64,000 nucleotides of DNA from the NCBI GenBank assembly GCA_965199135.1, contig OZ240685.1, positions 3,534,001-3,598,000 of the forward strand, given 5' to 3'. This document shows positions 42,421-52,874 of the stretch, in pieces. Below the pieces are notes generated by a model. That model was not told where the DNA came from. It saw only the letters and a list, made by a program, of their open reading frames with translations, and ran no database searches. Position numbers and translations under genes: made by a program. Position 1 is the stretch's first letter; each line of letters opens with the position of its first letter. The DNA is from EB88 sp965199135 (lineage in GTDB: Bacteria; Acidobacteriota; Terriglobia; Terriglobales; Acidobacteriaceae).

Positions 42421-43770
42421 CTAGTTACTTCCGCGTCGTAGGTACGCAGGTATCTCCAGGTCGTCGTCCCCGTGCGGCTCGGGGCCGGCGCCTGCAAAGG
42501 CAGGAAAGCTCGTCCCGCGGGAGGGCTGCGATGGCTCGTGGCGCGGCAGCAGGATCTCCTGCTCTGCCAGTCCCTTTGTGTCGAAGCCCGGACCAAAGCC
42601 CGGACCGAAGCCCGGAGCGAAGCCGGGGGCAGAGACCATGACGTTCTCGCGTAACGCGACAGGCGCATGCTCCTCCTGGAGCTCGCTCGCGAAGCGCGGT
42701 TTGCTTTGCGGGCCCGCAGAGCTGACGACCGGGGTCTTTGCCGGAGCAGAGGGAGCGGACGCCGCGGCAGCAGCCTTCTCGCGGTCTGCAACCGCACTTT
42801 GCCGGAACCCGGTCGCGATTACCGTGACCTTGACGTCGTCGCCCATGGTCTCGTCGAGCACCGCACCGAAGATGATGTTGGCATCTTCGTGCGCCGCGCT
42901 CTGGATCAGCGTGGAGGCCGTGTTGACCTCGCTCAGCTTAAGCGAGGACGAGCCGGAAATGTTGATCAGGATGCCGCGGGCACCATCAATGGCACCGTCT
43001 TCGAGCAGCGGAGAGGCCATGGCGGCCTGTGCCGCAGCGATGGCGCGGTTCTCTCCCCCACGCTGTGCGGTGCCCATCACGGCATAGCCCATGCCGGACA
43101 TCGTCGTCTTCACATCGGCAAAGTCCCGGTTGATGATGCCCGGGATCGTGATGATGTCCGAGATACCCTGCACGCCCTGGCGCAGCACATCGTCGGCAAC
43201 TCGAAAACTCTCAAAGAACCCTGCGTCCTGCGCGACAGCCAGCAGCTTCTCGTTGGGGATCACGATCATCGTGTCCACCGCATCGAGCAGCTCCTGCATC
43301 CCGCGTTCTGCCTGCGCCATGCGGCGCTTTCCTTCAAACCCGAACGGACGCGTGATCACGGCCACCGTCAGGGCTCCCATCTCGCTCGCGAGCGAGGCAA
43401 TGACCGGCGCAGCGCCTGTTCCCGTGCCACCGCCCATACCGGCGGTGACGAACACCATATCGGCACCTTCGAGCGCCTCGATAATCTTTTCCGAATCTTC
43501 GAGAGCGGCGCGGCGTCCCACATCGGGATTTGCCCCGGCGCCGAGGCCGCTCGTCAGCTTCACGCCGAGCTGCAGCTTCACCGGAGCTGACGAGAGTTGC
43601 AGCGCCTGCACATCCGTGTTCGCAACGATGAACTCCACGCCCTCAACCCTGGCTGCAATCATTCGGTTCACGGCATTGCCGCCGCCCCCGCCTACGCCGA
43701 TCACCTTGATCCGGGCGCCCCGTGGCACGTCATCGTGGTACTGGATCCGCATCTCTTCCCCTTGATTCAT
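42421..43770 (-). CDS. ftsZ: Cell-division GTPase FtsZ
   Basis: 449 aa from ATG 43770; TTG 43782 and ATG 43752 are equally open and have comparable ribosome-binding sites. The tubulin signature GGGTGTG is at 113-119, preceded by IKVIGVGGGGGNAVNRM and followed by the synergy-loop region NRDFADVKTTMSG. A linker rich in Ala, Pro and GFGPGF-type repeats ends in the C-terminal conserved peptide DDLEIPAYLRRGSN, which docks FtsA. It forms the Z-ring. Last gene of the dcw run, 30 nt after ftsA. Confidence 0.97.
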   Translation of the reverse strand: MNQGEEMRIQYHDDVPRGARIKVIGVGGGGGNAVNRMIAARVEGVEFIVANTDVQALQLSSAPVKLQLGVKLTSGLGAGANPDVGRRAALEDSEKIIEALEGADMVFVTAGMGGGTGTGAAPVIASLASEMGALTVAVITRPFGFEGKRRMAQAERGMQELLDAVDTMIVIPNEKLLAVAQDAGFFESFRVADDVLRQGVQGISDIITIPGIINRDFADVKTTMSGMGYAVMGTAQRGGENRAIAAAQAAMASPLLEDGAIDGARGILINISGSSSLKLSEVNTASTLIQSAAHEDANIIFGAVLDETMGDDVKVTVIATGFRQSAVADREKAAAAASAPSAPAKTPVVSSAGPQSKPRFASELQEEHAPVALRENVMVSAPGFAPGFGPGFGPGFDTKGLAEQEILLPRHEPSQPSRGTSFPAFAGAGPEPHGDDDLEIPAYLRRGSN

Positions 43771-43800
43771 CTGCTCCCCCAACCTTTATTCTCTCCAGCT

Positions 43801-45021
43801 CTAGATGCTTCCGGCAAACATGGCGCGGAGCTTTGCGCGCAGCGTCCCGTCTTCCTGGGCCCGGATGGTGCTGGTGCGGTGCGCATACAACATCAGGCCG
43901 ACCAGCGCCGAATACTCCGGCGTCTGCAGCTCGCCGGGCAGCCGCGACAAAGGCACCGGTCTGCCGATCCGCGCCGGCACCCGCAGGATGCTCTCCGCGG
44001 TGTCGAGGAGGCCGGCGAGCTTCGCTCCGCCGCCTACCAGGACGCACCCGGAGCCGAGCGCCTCGAGTACTGCGCCATTGCGCAGGCTTTCACGGATCAA
44101 CCCAAAAAGCTCCCGCGCGCGCGGCTCCAGGATCTCAGCCAGGGCGCGCTGGCGAATGCTGCCACGGGATTGGCCACTCTCATCCGGCTGCCACTCGATC
44201 TCGCTGGTCTGCGAGATCGCCGTCACCACCGCATGGCCATACTCGCACTTCAGGTACTCGGCCTCGGGCAGGCCCAGGTGATGGGCAATGGCCAGGTCAT
44301 TCGTAAAATGGTCGCCACCGATGCCGATGGACGCGGTGTACACCACGGCGCCTTCAAAGAAGACGATCAGCTCAGTCGAGCCCGCACCGATATCGATGAG
44401 GCAGGTGCCGAGTTCACGTTCATCGGGCGAGAGCGAGCTTTCTGCTGCCGCAAGCGCCTCGTAGACCGTTTCTGTGACCGAGAGGCCAGCCTTGTTCGCG
44501 CAGGTCACCAGGCTCTGGTGCGCGCTCGCCGAGCAGGTCGCCAGGTGGAGGGAGACCTCGAGCTGGTGCCCTACCATGCCGACCGGATCATGGATCCCTG
44601 GAACCTCATCGAGCAGGAAGTGACGCGGCAGCAGGTGAAGCACCTCGCGATCGCTCGGGAGTGAGATAGCCCGCGCCCGGTCTGCAGCCGCGCGAACGTC
44701 TTCCCGCGTGATCTCCCGCATCTTCGAGCCAAGCGTAATGCCGCCCTGCGAGTTCACCCCACGCACATGCGCCCCGCCGATGCCCACCGTGCACTGCTCG
44801 ATCACGGCCTGCGCCGATGCCTCAGCCAGCACCGAAGCCTGGTTGATCGCCTCGGTCGCCGGTTTCAGATCGGCAACGACGCCACGACGCATCCCGGCGC
44901 TCGGGGCGATGCCGTGCCCCCGGTAGCGCAGCGCGCCCTCGTGGAGCTCCGCCACCAGCATGCGGGTCTTGGAACTGCCGACATCAAGTACCGCCAGTAC
45001 GCTTTCTGCCTTGGGAGTCAT
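43801..45021 (-). CDS. ftsA: Cell-division actin-like protein FtsA
   Basis: 406 aa from ATG 45021, overlapping the ftsQ stop by 4 nt. Actin-fold ATPase motifs: AVLDVGSSKTRMLVAE (phosphate 1), CLIDIGAGSTELIVFF (phosphate 2) and GCVLVGGGAKLAGL (adenosine). The 1C (SHS2) domain lies at about 85-165 (GIGGAHVRGVNSQGG). A C-terminal amphipathic tail (LRAKLRAMFAG) would tether the Z-ring to the membrane. Confidence 0.96.
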   Translation of the reverse strand: MTPKAESVLAVLDVGSSKTRMLVAELHEGALRYRGHGIAPSAGMRRGVVADLKPATEAINQASVLAEASAQAVIEQCTVGIGGAHVRGVNSQGGITLGSKMREITREDVRAAADRARAISLPSDREVLHLLPRHFLLDEVPGIHDPVGMVGHQLEVSLHLATCSASAHQSLVTCANKAGLSVTETVYEALAAAESSLSPDERELGTCLIDIGAGSTELIVFFEGAVVYTASIGIGGDHFTNDLAIAHHLGLPEAEYLKCEYGHAVVTAISQTSEIEWQPDESGQSRGSIRQRALAEILEPRARELFGLIRESLRNGAVLEALGSGCVLVGGGAKLAGLLDTAESILRVPARIGRPVPLSRLPGELQTPEYSALVGLMLYAHRTSTIRAQEDGTLRAKLRAMFAGSI

Positions 45022-46247
45022 CGCGACCTCGTTGTTGCCGGGCTGGTATGTGCCTTCCACTGGGCTCCATGCTTCCCCGTCGCTGGCCGCTGGAGCGTGT
45101 ACCAGGTCTTTGCTCCGGCAGCGTGGCCATGAGCGACTGCGTGCACCGGCGTATGCAACGGCCGGACCTGTATGTGTCTGACGGGCGCAGCAGCCCGCTT
45201 CGTCGGGGCGGCCGCCTCGGGGGCGAGTGGCTTGTGCTCCTCGGCCTCGTCAGCGTGTGCGGCATCTGCCATCTTCAACACCACCTGCCGGTCATAGCGC
45301 AGGTCCACTGCACTCAGGTTCGGATACTGCTGCCGCCACTCCGCAAGATGCTCCTGGTAGGAGCGCCAACGCTCCAGGTAGTCGCTATTGCCGAAGTGCA
45401 GCAGGATATCGGTCCCCTGCGCGGGAACCACCGCCCGCACGTCATCGAGGTCGCTGAGATCCACTTCGCTCAGCTGTGAGGAGACGTTCGCTCCCCCGGC
45501 ATTGAGCGCGTTCACAAAGCCCTGGTAGAGGTGCATCCGTTCAACGCGAGCGTCTGCGGGCCCGTTCGGGTCCAGCCCCGTAACCACCGGAAAGGAGTAG
45601 TGCCGCGCAGCCAGCGTTGCCGGCGGCATGCTCAGGAGCACTCCTTCGGCATCCACAAGCGAGATCTGGTGGCCGACTCGTACGAAGGCGATCGGCACCC
45701 GCTCGACGATGGTGACGCGAAGGCTGTTCGGCAGGATGCGCATCACGGTCGCGTGCTTCACCCAGGGCTGGGCTTCGAGTTCGGCCTCCCGTGTCTGCAA
45801 TGGAACAAAGAAGACGTTGCGGCCGATATCCGAGCCAAACACCCGCACCAGCGCGTCACGGCTGAGCTCCGTGCTGCCAGTCGCCTCGACAGAAGCCGAC
45901 GAGTCGATACGAAAATGCGCGTCATGCTGGAGAAAGGAGCGAACCTCCCACCCGGCGGCGCCAAAGCAGCCAAGGATCGACAGAAGCACGATCAGGAGCA
46001 GCACCTTGCCGACACGGGTTCGCAGCAGCGTGCGCATCCATCCGCCCTTGCGGGGTGGCACACGACGCCGCGTGCGCAGAAACGCTTCTGCCTCATCTGC
46101 ATCGACCTTGGGCACGCGGTCCGTAGCCGAGCGGGAACGCCGCCGGGGCGAGGCCGGAACTTCAGGCCGCAGAAAGGCATCGTCGTCCTCACGCAAGTCA
46201 TCGTCTGCGAGAGCGGAGGTCTGCCGGGAAGGGTTCAGTTTTGTCAC
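45018..46247 (-). CDS. ftsQ: Cell-division protein FtsQ, with extended termini
   Basis: 409 aa from GTG 46247. A charged cytoplasmic N-terminus of about 78 residues precedes one TM helix (80-101), a POTRA domain (about 110-180; VEATGSTELSRDALVRVFG, PWVKHATVMRILPNSLRV) and the FtsQ beta domain (VDLRYDRQVVL near 315-325). It links early and late divisome proteins in the periplasm. About 80 Ala/His/Pro-rich residues follow the folded part (APVRHIQVRPLHTPVHAVAH), longer than in model FtsQ proteins. Confidence 0.93.
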   Translation of the reverse strand: MTKLNPSRQTSALADDDLREDDDAFLRPEVPASPRRRSRSATDRVPKVDADEAEAFLRTRRRVPPRKGGWMRTLLRTRVGKVLLLIVLLSILGCFGAAGWEVRSFLQHDAHFRIDSSASVEATGSTELSRDALVRVFGSDIGRNVFFVPLQTREAELEAQPWVKHATVMRILPNSLRVTIVERVPIAFVRVGHQISLVDAEGVLLSMPPATLAARHYSFPVVTGLDPNGPADARVERMHLYQGFVNALNAGGANVSSQLSEVDLSDLDDVRAVVPAQGTDILLHFGNSDYLERWRSYQEHLAEWRQQYPNLSAVDLRYDRQVVLKMADAAHADEAEEHKPLAPEAAAPTKRAAAPVRHIQVRPLHTPVHAVAHGHAAGAKTWYTLQRPATGKHGAQWKAHTSPATTRSR

Positions 46248-46359
46248 GCCCGAGCCAGGTCGTGAGAATCGCCACCCTGACTATAGCCCGAGGGGGTGGC
46301 GCGTCTCGCCATGTTGTTACGCAAATAAGGAGGCAGCGGACCCACCCTGGTAACGCCCT

Positions 46360-47796
<1,437 letters not shown>

Positions 47797-48067
47797 CCTG
47801 TCTCAGCAGCTTATCGCATGGGTTTGGCAGTTTCGGCGCGCTGAGGAAATCGAGGCAAGTGACTTCGTTGGTGCGCGGTGCGACGCTCGGACGGTGCAGA
47901 GACGCACCTCGTCGCACGACCCGTGAAAAGAGGCGAACAGCAGGCGCAACTTGCCGGGGAGAGATGTGTTCTAACAGACAGTCCAGCCTACCGCAGACGA
48001 CGCGAGGCAGGGACTACATCCGCAGCGTGAGGCGCACGTGGCTCTCTACCGGATGAGGAGGAACACA

Positions 48068-48796
48068 GTGAACAACATCTTACGCGCAGTTGGTCTTTCT
48101 GCTTTGCTGGCTGTGCCGCTTGCCATGGCGCCTCATGCGGCTGAGGCCCAGGTCGCGGTCGGCATCGGCATTGGCCCGGAAGTGGGCTACCCCGGTTACG
48201 GGTACGGCTATGCAGATGCGGCCCCGGTCTGCTCTTACGGCTACTACGGCTACTACCCGTACGCCTGCGCACCGTATGGCTATTACGGGGCAGACTGGTT
48301 CCTCGGCGGCCTGTTCATCGGCGCCGGCCCTTGGTTCCACGGCTACTACGGACATGGCTGGGGCTACGGGTTCGGTCGCGTCGGGTATGGCTACGGCTTC
48401 GGACGCGGCGGCTACGGCTATGGCGGCTACGGACGTGGCGGCTACGGCGGCTACGGACGCGGTGGCTATGGCGGGTATGGACGGGGCGGCTATGCGGGCG
48501 GCGGGTACAACCGCGCTGGCTTCGCCGGCGGTGGGTATAACCACGGCGGGTACGCCGGAGGCGGGGTCCACGGCGGCAGCGGATTCGCCGGGGGCGGGTA
48601 CCACGGTGGCGGAACGGTTGGCGGGGGCGGATTCCACGGCAACTCGGCCGGCGGCTTCGGCGGCGGCCACGCAGGTGGCTTTGGCGGGGGCGGCGGTGGC
48701 TTTCACGGCGGTGGAGGCGGGGGCTTTCACGGCGGCGGGGGCGGAGGCTTTCACGGCGGCGGGGGCTCCCACGGTGGTGGTGGCGGTCACCGGTAA
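48068..48796 (+). CDS. Secreted glycine/tyrosine/histidine-rich repeat protein inserted in the dcw cluster
   Basis: 242 aa from GTG 48068 with GAGGAACA about 7 nt upstream. A signal peptide (LSALLAVPLAMAPHAAEA) is followed by Tyr/Gly-rich sequence (YPGYGYGYAD), then repeats of RGGYGGYG, AGGGYN and finally GGGGFHGGGG. No folded domain is visible. It is the only gene on the plus strand within 42421-61621, lying between murG and murC. Similar low-complexity proteins occur as surface or adhesive material, but function is unknown. A strong terminator follows directly. Confidence 0.75.
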   Translation: MNNILRAVGLSALLAVPLAMAPHAAEAQVAVGIGIGPEVGYPGYGYGYADAAPVCSYGYYGYYPYACAPYGYYGADWFLGGLFIGAGPWFHGYYGHGWGYGFGRVGYGYGFGRGGYGYGGYGRGGYGGYGRGGYGGYGRGGYAGGGYNRAGFAGGGYNHGGYAGGGVHGGSGFAGGGYHGGGTVGGGGFHGNSAGGFGGGHAGGFGGGGGGFHGGGGGGFHGGGGGGFHGGGGSHGGGGGHR

Positions 48797-48815
48797 AGCT
48801 TGAACGCACCAACAG

Positions 48816-48846
48816 ACAGGCTGCGCTTACCGGCGCAGCCTGTTTT
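48816..48846 (+). terminator. Bidirectional terminator overlapping the murG stop
   Basis: A perfect 11-bp stem ACAGGCTGCGC / GCGCAGCCTGT with a 6-nt loop, followed on the plus strand by TTTTCGTT. The murG stop codon (TTA on plus, 48827-48829) lies in the loop, so the 3' half of the stem is murG coding sequence. On the minus strand the flank is less T-rich (TGTTGGTG), so termination of murG transcripts may be partial. Confidence 0.8.
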
Positions 48847-49930
48847 CGTTCGTAGCCAACTCCCGGATCCGACGTGCAATCCCGTCGCGCGCATCTTGCC
48901 GGGCGAGCGTTCGAGCCCTTTGGCCCATCTCCTCGAGTTCCCGGGGGCTTCGGAGCAAGCCTGTGAGCGTCGCCAGGAGCTGCTCCGGGGTGAGTTCCGA
49001 CTCGATCAGCACGGCCGCGGCACCGGCTGCTGCGAGCACCTCGGCATTCCGTCGCTGGTGATCGTCGGCCGCCAACGGAAATGGAACCAGCAGGGATGGC
49101 TTCGCTGCTGCGCAGAGCTCAGCCACGGTGCTTGCTCCGGATCGCGCCAGCACCAGGTCGGCCCCCGCAAACTGCAGGGGCATGTCATCCAGAAAGGCGG
49201 CGACACGCCAGCGCGCTGGGTCGGCGCCGGTAGCCAGGAACGCTGCCTCGGTCTCCGTCGCGGCCCGGGCCCCGGCCTGGTGCAGGATCGTCAGCCCTGG
49301 CACAGCCTCGAGCAGGGAGGCAAGAATTCGTGGCACCGCCTGGTTCAGTGCCCGTGCCCCCTGGCTGCCGCCAAAGACCAGCAGGTGCGGCGACGCTCCC
49401 GGCTTGCGCGCAGGCAGGTGAAAGAAGACGTCCCGCACCGGGATTCCTGTCACCTCGGCATTGCGGAAGAAGCGGGCAGCCGGGGCGAAGTTGACCGCTG
49501 CCGCCGAGACCCAGCGGCCCACGATGCGATTCGCAAGCCCCGGCGCTGCGTTCGGCTCAAAAGCCAGTGTGGGAACTCCGCCGAGCACAGCGGCTGCCAT
49601 TGCTGGCCCGGATGCATAGCCACCAACGCCCACGACGACATCCGGCTTGAAGGTTTGCAGCAGCGTCCGTGCCTTCAACACTGCTCGCGGCAAGTCGGCG
49701 AGGGTCCGCAGCCGGGTCGAGAGGCTGACATTTTTCAGTTGGCCTACCTCGATCAGTTCCAGCGAGTAGCCGGCCTGGGGAACAAGCCGGGACTCAAGGC
49801 CACGCGGCGTTCCCAGGAAGAGCAGCTCCGCTCCACCCGGCCCATCCCGAAGCGCGTCGGCGATGGCCAGGGCCGGGATGATGTGTCCACCGGTACCACC
49901 TCCGGCAATCAGGACCCGAATGGAACTCAA
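48827..49930 (-). CDS. murG: MurG, UDP-GlcNAc:lipid I N-acetylglucosaminyltransferase
   Basis: 367 aa from TTG 49930, overlapping the ftsW stop by 4 nt with GGGAG upstream. G-loop motifs IAGGGTGGHIIPALAIAD and VGGYASGPAMAAA, then LVFGGSQGARALNQAVP and LVLARSGASTVAELCAAAKPSLLVPFP. This GT28 enzyme forms lipid II at the inner face of the membrane. It ends inside the bidirectional terminator. Confidence 0.97.
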   Translation of the reverse strand: MSSIRVLIAGGGTGGHIIPALAIADALRDGPGGAELLFLGTPRGLESRLVPQAGYSLELIEVGQLKNVSLSTRLRTLADLPRAVLKARTLLQTFKPDVVVGVGGYASGPAMAAAVLGGVPTLAFEPNAAPGLANRIVGRWVSAAAVNFAPAARFFRNAEVTGIPVRDVFFHLPARKPGASPHLLVFGGSQGARALNQAVPRILASLLEAVPGLTILHQAGARAATETEAAFLATGADPARWRVAAFLDDMPLQFAGADLVLARSGASTVAELCAAAKPSLLVPFPLAADDHQRRNAEVLAAAGAAAVLIESELTPEQLLATLTGLLRSPRELEEMGQRARTLARQDARDGIARRIRELATNENRLRR

Positions 49931-51018
49931 TCGATCTCCCGCGTGACGTTCAGGAGCACGCCGACTGACGCCAGCGTGATGAACAAGGACGTACCCCCAT
50001 AGGAGACAAACGGCAGCGTGATGCCCTTGGTCGGCAGGAGCGCGATCACGACACTGATGTTGAAGAAGGCCTGGATGATCACGGTCGAGGTGATGCCGAA
50101 GGCGAGGAAGCGCGCAAACGGGTCGGTCGAGAGGATTGCCGCCCGAATCCCGCGGTACCCGAAGCCCACGAACAGGAGCAGGATGGCGATGGCGCCGATC
50201 AGGCCGAGCTCCTCGGCGATGTTGGCAAAGATGTAGTCGGTGTGAGGCTCGGGCAGGTAGAAGAGTTTCTGCCGCCCCTCGAAGAAACCCACGCCGTGGA
50301 AGCCGCCAGTGCCAACTGCGATCAGCGACTGGATGATGTGAAAGCCCTTGCCCAGTGGATCAGCCTCCGGGTTCAGGAAGGCAAAGATACGGTCGCGCCG
50401 AAACTTGACCCGAAAGAGCAGGAAGTATAGCGGGATGATCGAGGCCAGAAGCGCATAGCCGAGGTACTTGAAGTTCATCCCAGCCAGGTAGAGCAAGAGC
50501 GCGGTGACCGCGGCACAGACCATCGCGGTGCCGAGATCGGGCTCCTTGACGATCAGCAGGATGAAGAGCAGGCTTGGCACGGCTGCGGGCAGGATCGTCT
50601 CGCGTAGTTCCTCGATGCGGCTCATGCGGTCCTGCAGCCACCAGGCCAGGAAAAGCACCAGCGCGGGCTTGGCCAGCTCGGATGGCTGAAACTGCATGGG
50701 ACCGACCTTGATCCAGCGGTGCGCCCCATGGGAGTCATGGCCGAAAAACGCACCCACCAGCAGGATGATCGTGATCGCCACAGCGGGAAACACCACTGAG
50801 GGGTTGTTGAGTTTCCGGTAGTCCAGGTGCATCAGCGTCCACATCGCGAGCAGGCCGGCGGCCGCCCAGATCGCCTGGCGCAGCACGAAGCTGTACGGCG
50901 AACCATAGCGCGCACTCGCCATCACGGCCGACGCGCTGAAGATCATCAGGAGCCCTGAGACGACCAGCGCCAGGGTGATGCAGAAGATCCACTTGTCGAC
51001 GCCGACGCGCTTGGCCAT
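49927..51018 (-). CDS. ftsW: FtsW, SEDS-family peptidoglycan glycosyltransferase
   Basis: 363 aa, about ten TM helices. SEDS motifs: GAHRWIKVGPMQFQPSELAK, VKEPDLGTAMV, VGTGGFHGVGFFEGRQK, PEPHTDYIFANIAEELG and LPFVSYGGTSL. It polymerises septal glycan strands with its partner FtsI, encoded upstream. The start is 3 nt after the murD stop. Confidence 0.95.
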   Translation of the reverse strand: MAKRVGVDKWIFCITLALVVSGLLMIFSASAVMASARYGSPYSFVLRQAIWAAAGLLAMWTLMHLDYRKLNNPSVVFPAVAITIILLVGAFFGHDSHGAHRWIKVGPMQFQPSELAKPALVLFLAWWLQDRMSRIEELRETILPAAVPSLLFILLIVKEPDLGTAMVCAAVTALLLYLAGMNFKYLGYALLASIIPLYFLLFRVKFRRDRIFAFLNPEADPLGKGFHIIQSLIAVGTGGFHGVGFFEGRQKLFYLPEPHTDYIFANIAEELGLIGAIAILLLFVGFGYRGIRAAILSTDPFARFLAFGITSTVIIQAFFNISVVIALLPTKGITLPFVSYGGTSLFITLASVGVLLNVTREID

Positions 51019-51021
51019 GGG

Positions 51022-52401
51022 TTAGGCGTTCTGTCCGACGGTCTGCTGTTCGCGCGCATGCACCAGCTGCTTGAACACCTCGCCGCGCTGCTCGTAATCG
51101 CGGAACTGGTCGAACGAGGAGCAGGCGGGTGCCAGCAGGATCGTATCGCCTGGTGCAGCGGCCTCGGCTGCCTGCTCAACCGCGGCTTCAAGCGTCCTCG
51201 CAAAGTGGATCGGAACCGCGCCTCGCAGGTGCGACTCGATCTTGTCGGCGGCTGCGCCGATCGTATACACCGCGCGCACGCGTTCGGAAAGCAGGGGCCG
51301 CAACGTGCGGTAGTCCGAGTCCTTGTCCTTGCCGCCGAGGATCAGGTGAATGCCATGATCAAACGACGCAATCGCCTTTGCTGCTGCGTCGACGTTGGTC
51401 GCCTTGGAATCGTTGTAGTAGGCGACACCGCGCACCGAGGCGACGAACTCGAGCCGATGCTCGACCGCTTCAAACCGCGCGACCGCGCCGTGGATTACCT
51501 CGGGGGAAACACCTGCGAGCCGCGTCGCCACGACTGCTGCCAGTACGTTCTCGAGATTGTGCGCGCCCTTGAGCGGGATCGCGGAAACAGGCAGTATCGG
51601 CTCGGCCGCAGACTGCTCCGAGGCACGAAACAGGATCACTCCCCCATGCACAAAGGCACCCTGCCGCACCACGCGCGTCCGGCTGAACCAGAACACCTGC
51701 GAGGCGGTCCGCGCAGCCGCGCGATGTACCACATCATCATCTGCGTTGAGCACCAGGTAGTCGGACGCATTCTGGTTCTTGAAGATCCGCTCCTTGGCCT
51801 CGCGATAGTTTTCAAAGGAGCCGTGACGGTCGAGGTGGTCCGGAGTGATATTCAGGAGAACCGCGATGTTCGGACGAAAGGTATCGATCGTCTCCAGCTG
51901 AAAGGACGAGACTTCGAGCACATTCCAGCCGTCGTCGACCGACTGCTCGGTCAGCGCGACCACGGGGATCCCGATGTTGCCACCCACCAGCGTCGGCGCA
52001 CCGGAGGCCTTCAGAATCGCCCCGCACAGGGTTGTCGTCGTGGTCTTGCCGTTCGATCCGGTGATCGCAAGCGTTCTGCCCTGGAGGAAGCGCGAAGCCA
52101 GCTCCACCTCGCCGAGGATCGTCTGCCCAAAGCTGCGCACCTGCTTCAGCTCCGGTGTATCCGTCGGCACACCAGGGCTGACGACAAGGAAATCCTGGCG
52201 GCGAAAGGTCAACAGGCCATGACCGCCCGCCTCGACCGCGATTCCCTCTTCGAGCAGCATCGGAATCTCGTTTTCGAGAGCCTTGGCGCTGCGCACATCG
52301 GAGACCGTCACCTGTGCGCCATGCCGGCGCAGAAACAATGCCGCAGCCAGCCCCGAGCGCCCCAGCCCTACCACCAGCACACGTTTTCCCTTCAATTCCA
52401 T
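51022..52401 (-). CDS. murD: UDP-N-acetylmuramoylalanine-D-glutamate ligase MurD
   Basis: 459 aa from ATG 52401, chosen over 52419 because GAAGGAAG lies 6 nt upstream and the Rossmann motif (VLVVGLGRSGLAAALFL) follows immediately. ATP loop AITGSNGKTTTTTL, NITPDHLDRHGSFENY, NDSKATNVDAAAKAI, GGKDKDSDY and LAPACSSFDQF. It adds D-Glu to UDP-MurNAc-L-Ala in the cytoplasm. Confidence 0.97.
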   Translation of the reverse strand: MELKGKRVLVVGLGRSGLAAALFLRRHGAQVTVSDVRSAKALENEIPMLLEEGIAVEAGGHGLLTFRRQDFLVVSPGVPTDTPELKQVRSFGQTILGEVELASRFLQGRTLAITGSNGKTTTTTLCGAILKASGAPTLVGGNIGIPVVALTEQSVDDGWNVLEVSSFQLETIDTFRPNIAVLLNITPDHLDRHGSFENYREAKERIFKNQNASDYLVLNADDDVVHRAAARTASQVFWFSRTRVVRQGAFVHGGVILFRASEQSAAEPILPVSAIPLKGAHNLENVLAAVVATRLAGVSPEVIHGAVARFEAVEHRLEFVASVRGVAYYNDSKATNVDAAAKAIASFDHGIHLILGGKDKDSDYRTLRPLLSERVRAVYTIGAAADKIESHLRGAVPIHFARTLEAAVEQAAEAAAPGDTILLAPACSSFDQFRDYEQRGEVFKQLVHAREQQTVGQNA

Positions 52402-52426
52402 AGACAGCTTCCTTCTCATCCTGCGG

Positions 52427-52663
52427 CTAGTGTGTCTCGGGCGTCTCTTGGTACCGCCGCTGCAGGTCTCTGTATTTTTGCCGGAGCCGAGCGAAATCTA
52501 TCCTGAGGCTCCGGCGGTCTTCGGACAGATTGATCGCCGGGAGAAGCCGCGTTCCCATCTCCGGAAGCGCCTTCTTCCAGCCCCGCGGCGCCTCGTCCAT
52601 CCGCTTCAAATCGGGAGCGACCAGCTCCTGGATGACCTGCCGTGTATCCGCCGTGACGCCCAT
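52427..52663 (-). CDS. Small protein encoded between mraY and murD
   Basis: 78 aa from ATG 52663 with GAGGCGGGCG directly upstream; the frame stays open to 52756 but the extra residues look random. Predicted mostly helical and charged (MGVTADTRQVIQELVAPDLK, SLRIDFARLRQKYRDLQRRY). It ends 25 nt before murD on the same strand. I do not recognise it; no membrane segment or motif. Its position invites a cell-wall role, but that is speculation. Confidence 0.5.
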   Translation of the reverse strand: MGVTADTRQVIQELVAPDLKRMDEAPRGWKKALPEMGTRLLPAINLSEDRRSLRIDFARLRQKYRDLQRRYQETPETH

Positions 52664-52727
52664 CGCCCGCCTCGAGTGCTCTCGCGTGATGCTGTGATTC
52701 TCCCACGCTCTTCGGTCAGTAGAACAC

Positions 52728-52771
52728 CGGCCACTTCGTAGCGCGTACTCGGCCACTTCGTGGCGGGTACT
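52728..52771. repeat. 22-bp tandem duplication upstream of the small dcw ORF
   Basis: Two adjacent 22-bp units (52728-52749 and 52750-52771), each beginning CGGCCACTTCGT and ending GTACT, with two mismatches. They lie between mraY and the small ORF, in the only longer gap of the murE-to-murG stretch. Confidence 0.75.
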
Positions 52772-52874
52772 CGTGGTGCTTCCGCAGGCCCCGAGCAGCG
52801 CGAGCCCCCGGCAGCCGGCGGTGCGAGCGACATGCCGGGGCGCCGCGCACCGGCCGGCCGCCGCGTAGGCGGTC

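Noticed and set aside
48080..48790. 236-codon minus-strand Ala/Val-rich frame opposite the glycine-rich gene, which would fit the dcw strand
   Set aside because: Its composition is the mirror of GGC/GGN repeats and there is no start context; the plus frame has a signal peptide, ribosome-binding site and terminator.
51058..52506. 482-codon plus-strand open frame opposite murD
   Set aside because: Antisense to a fully conserved murD and lacks any motif or start signal.
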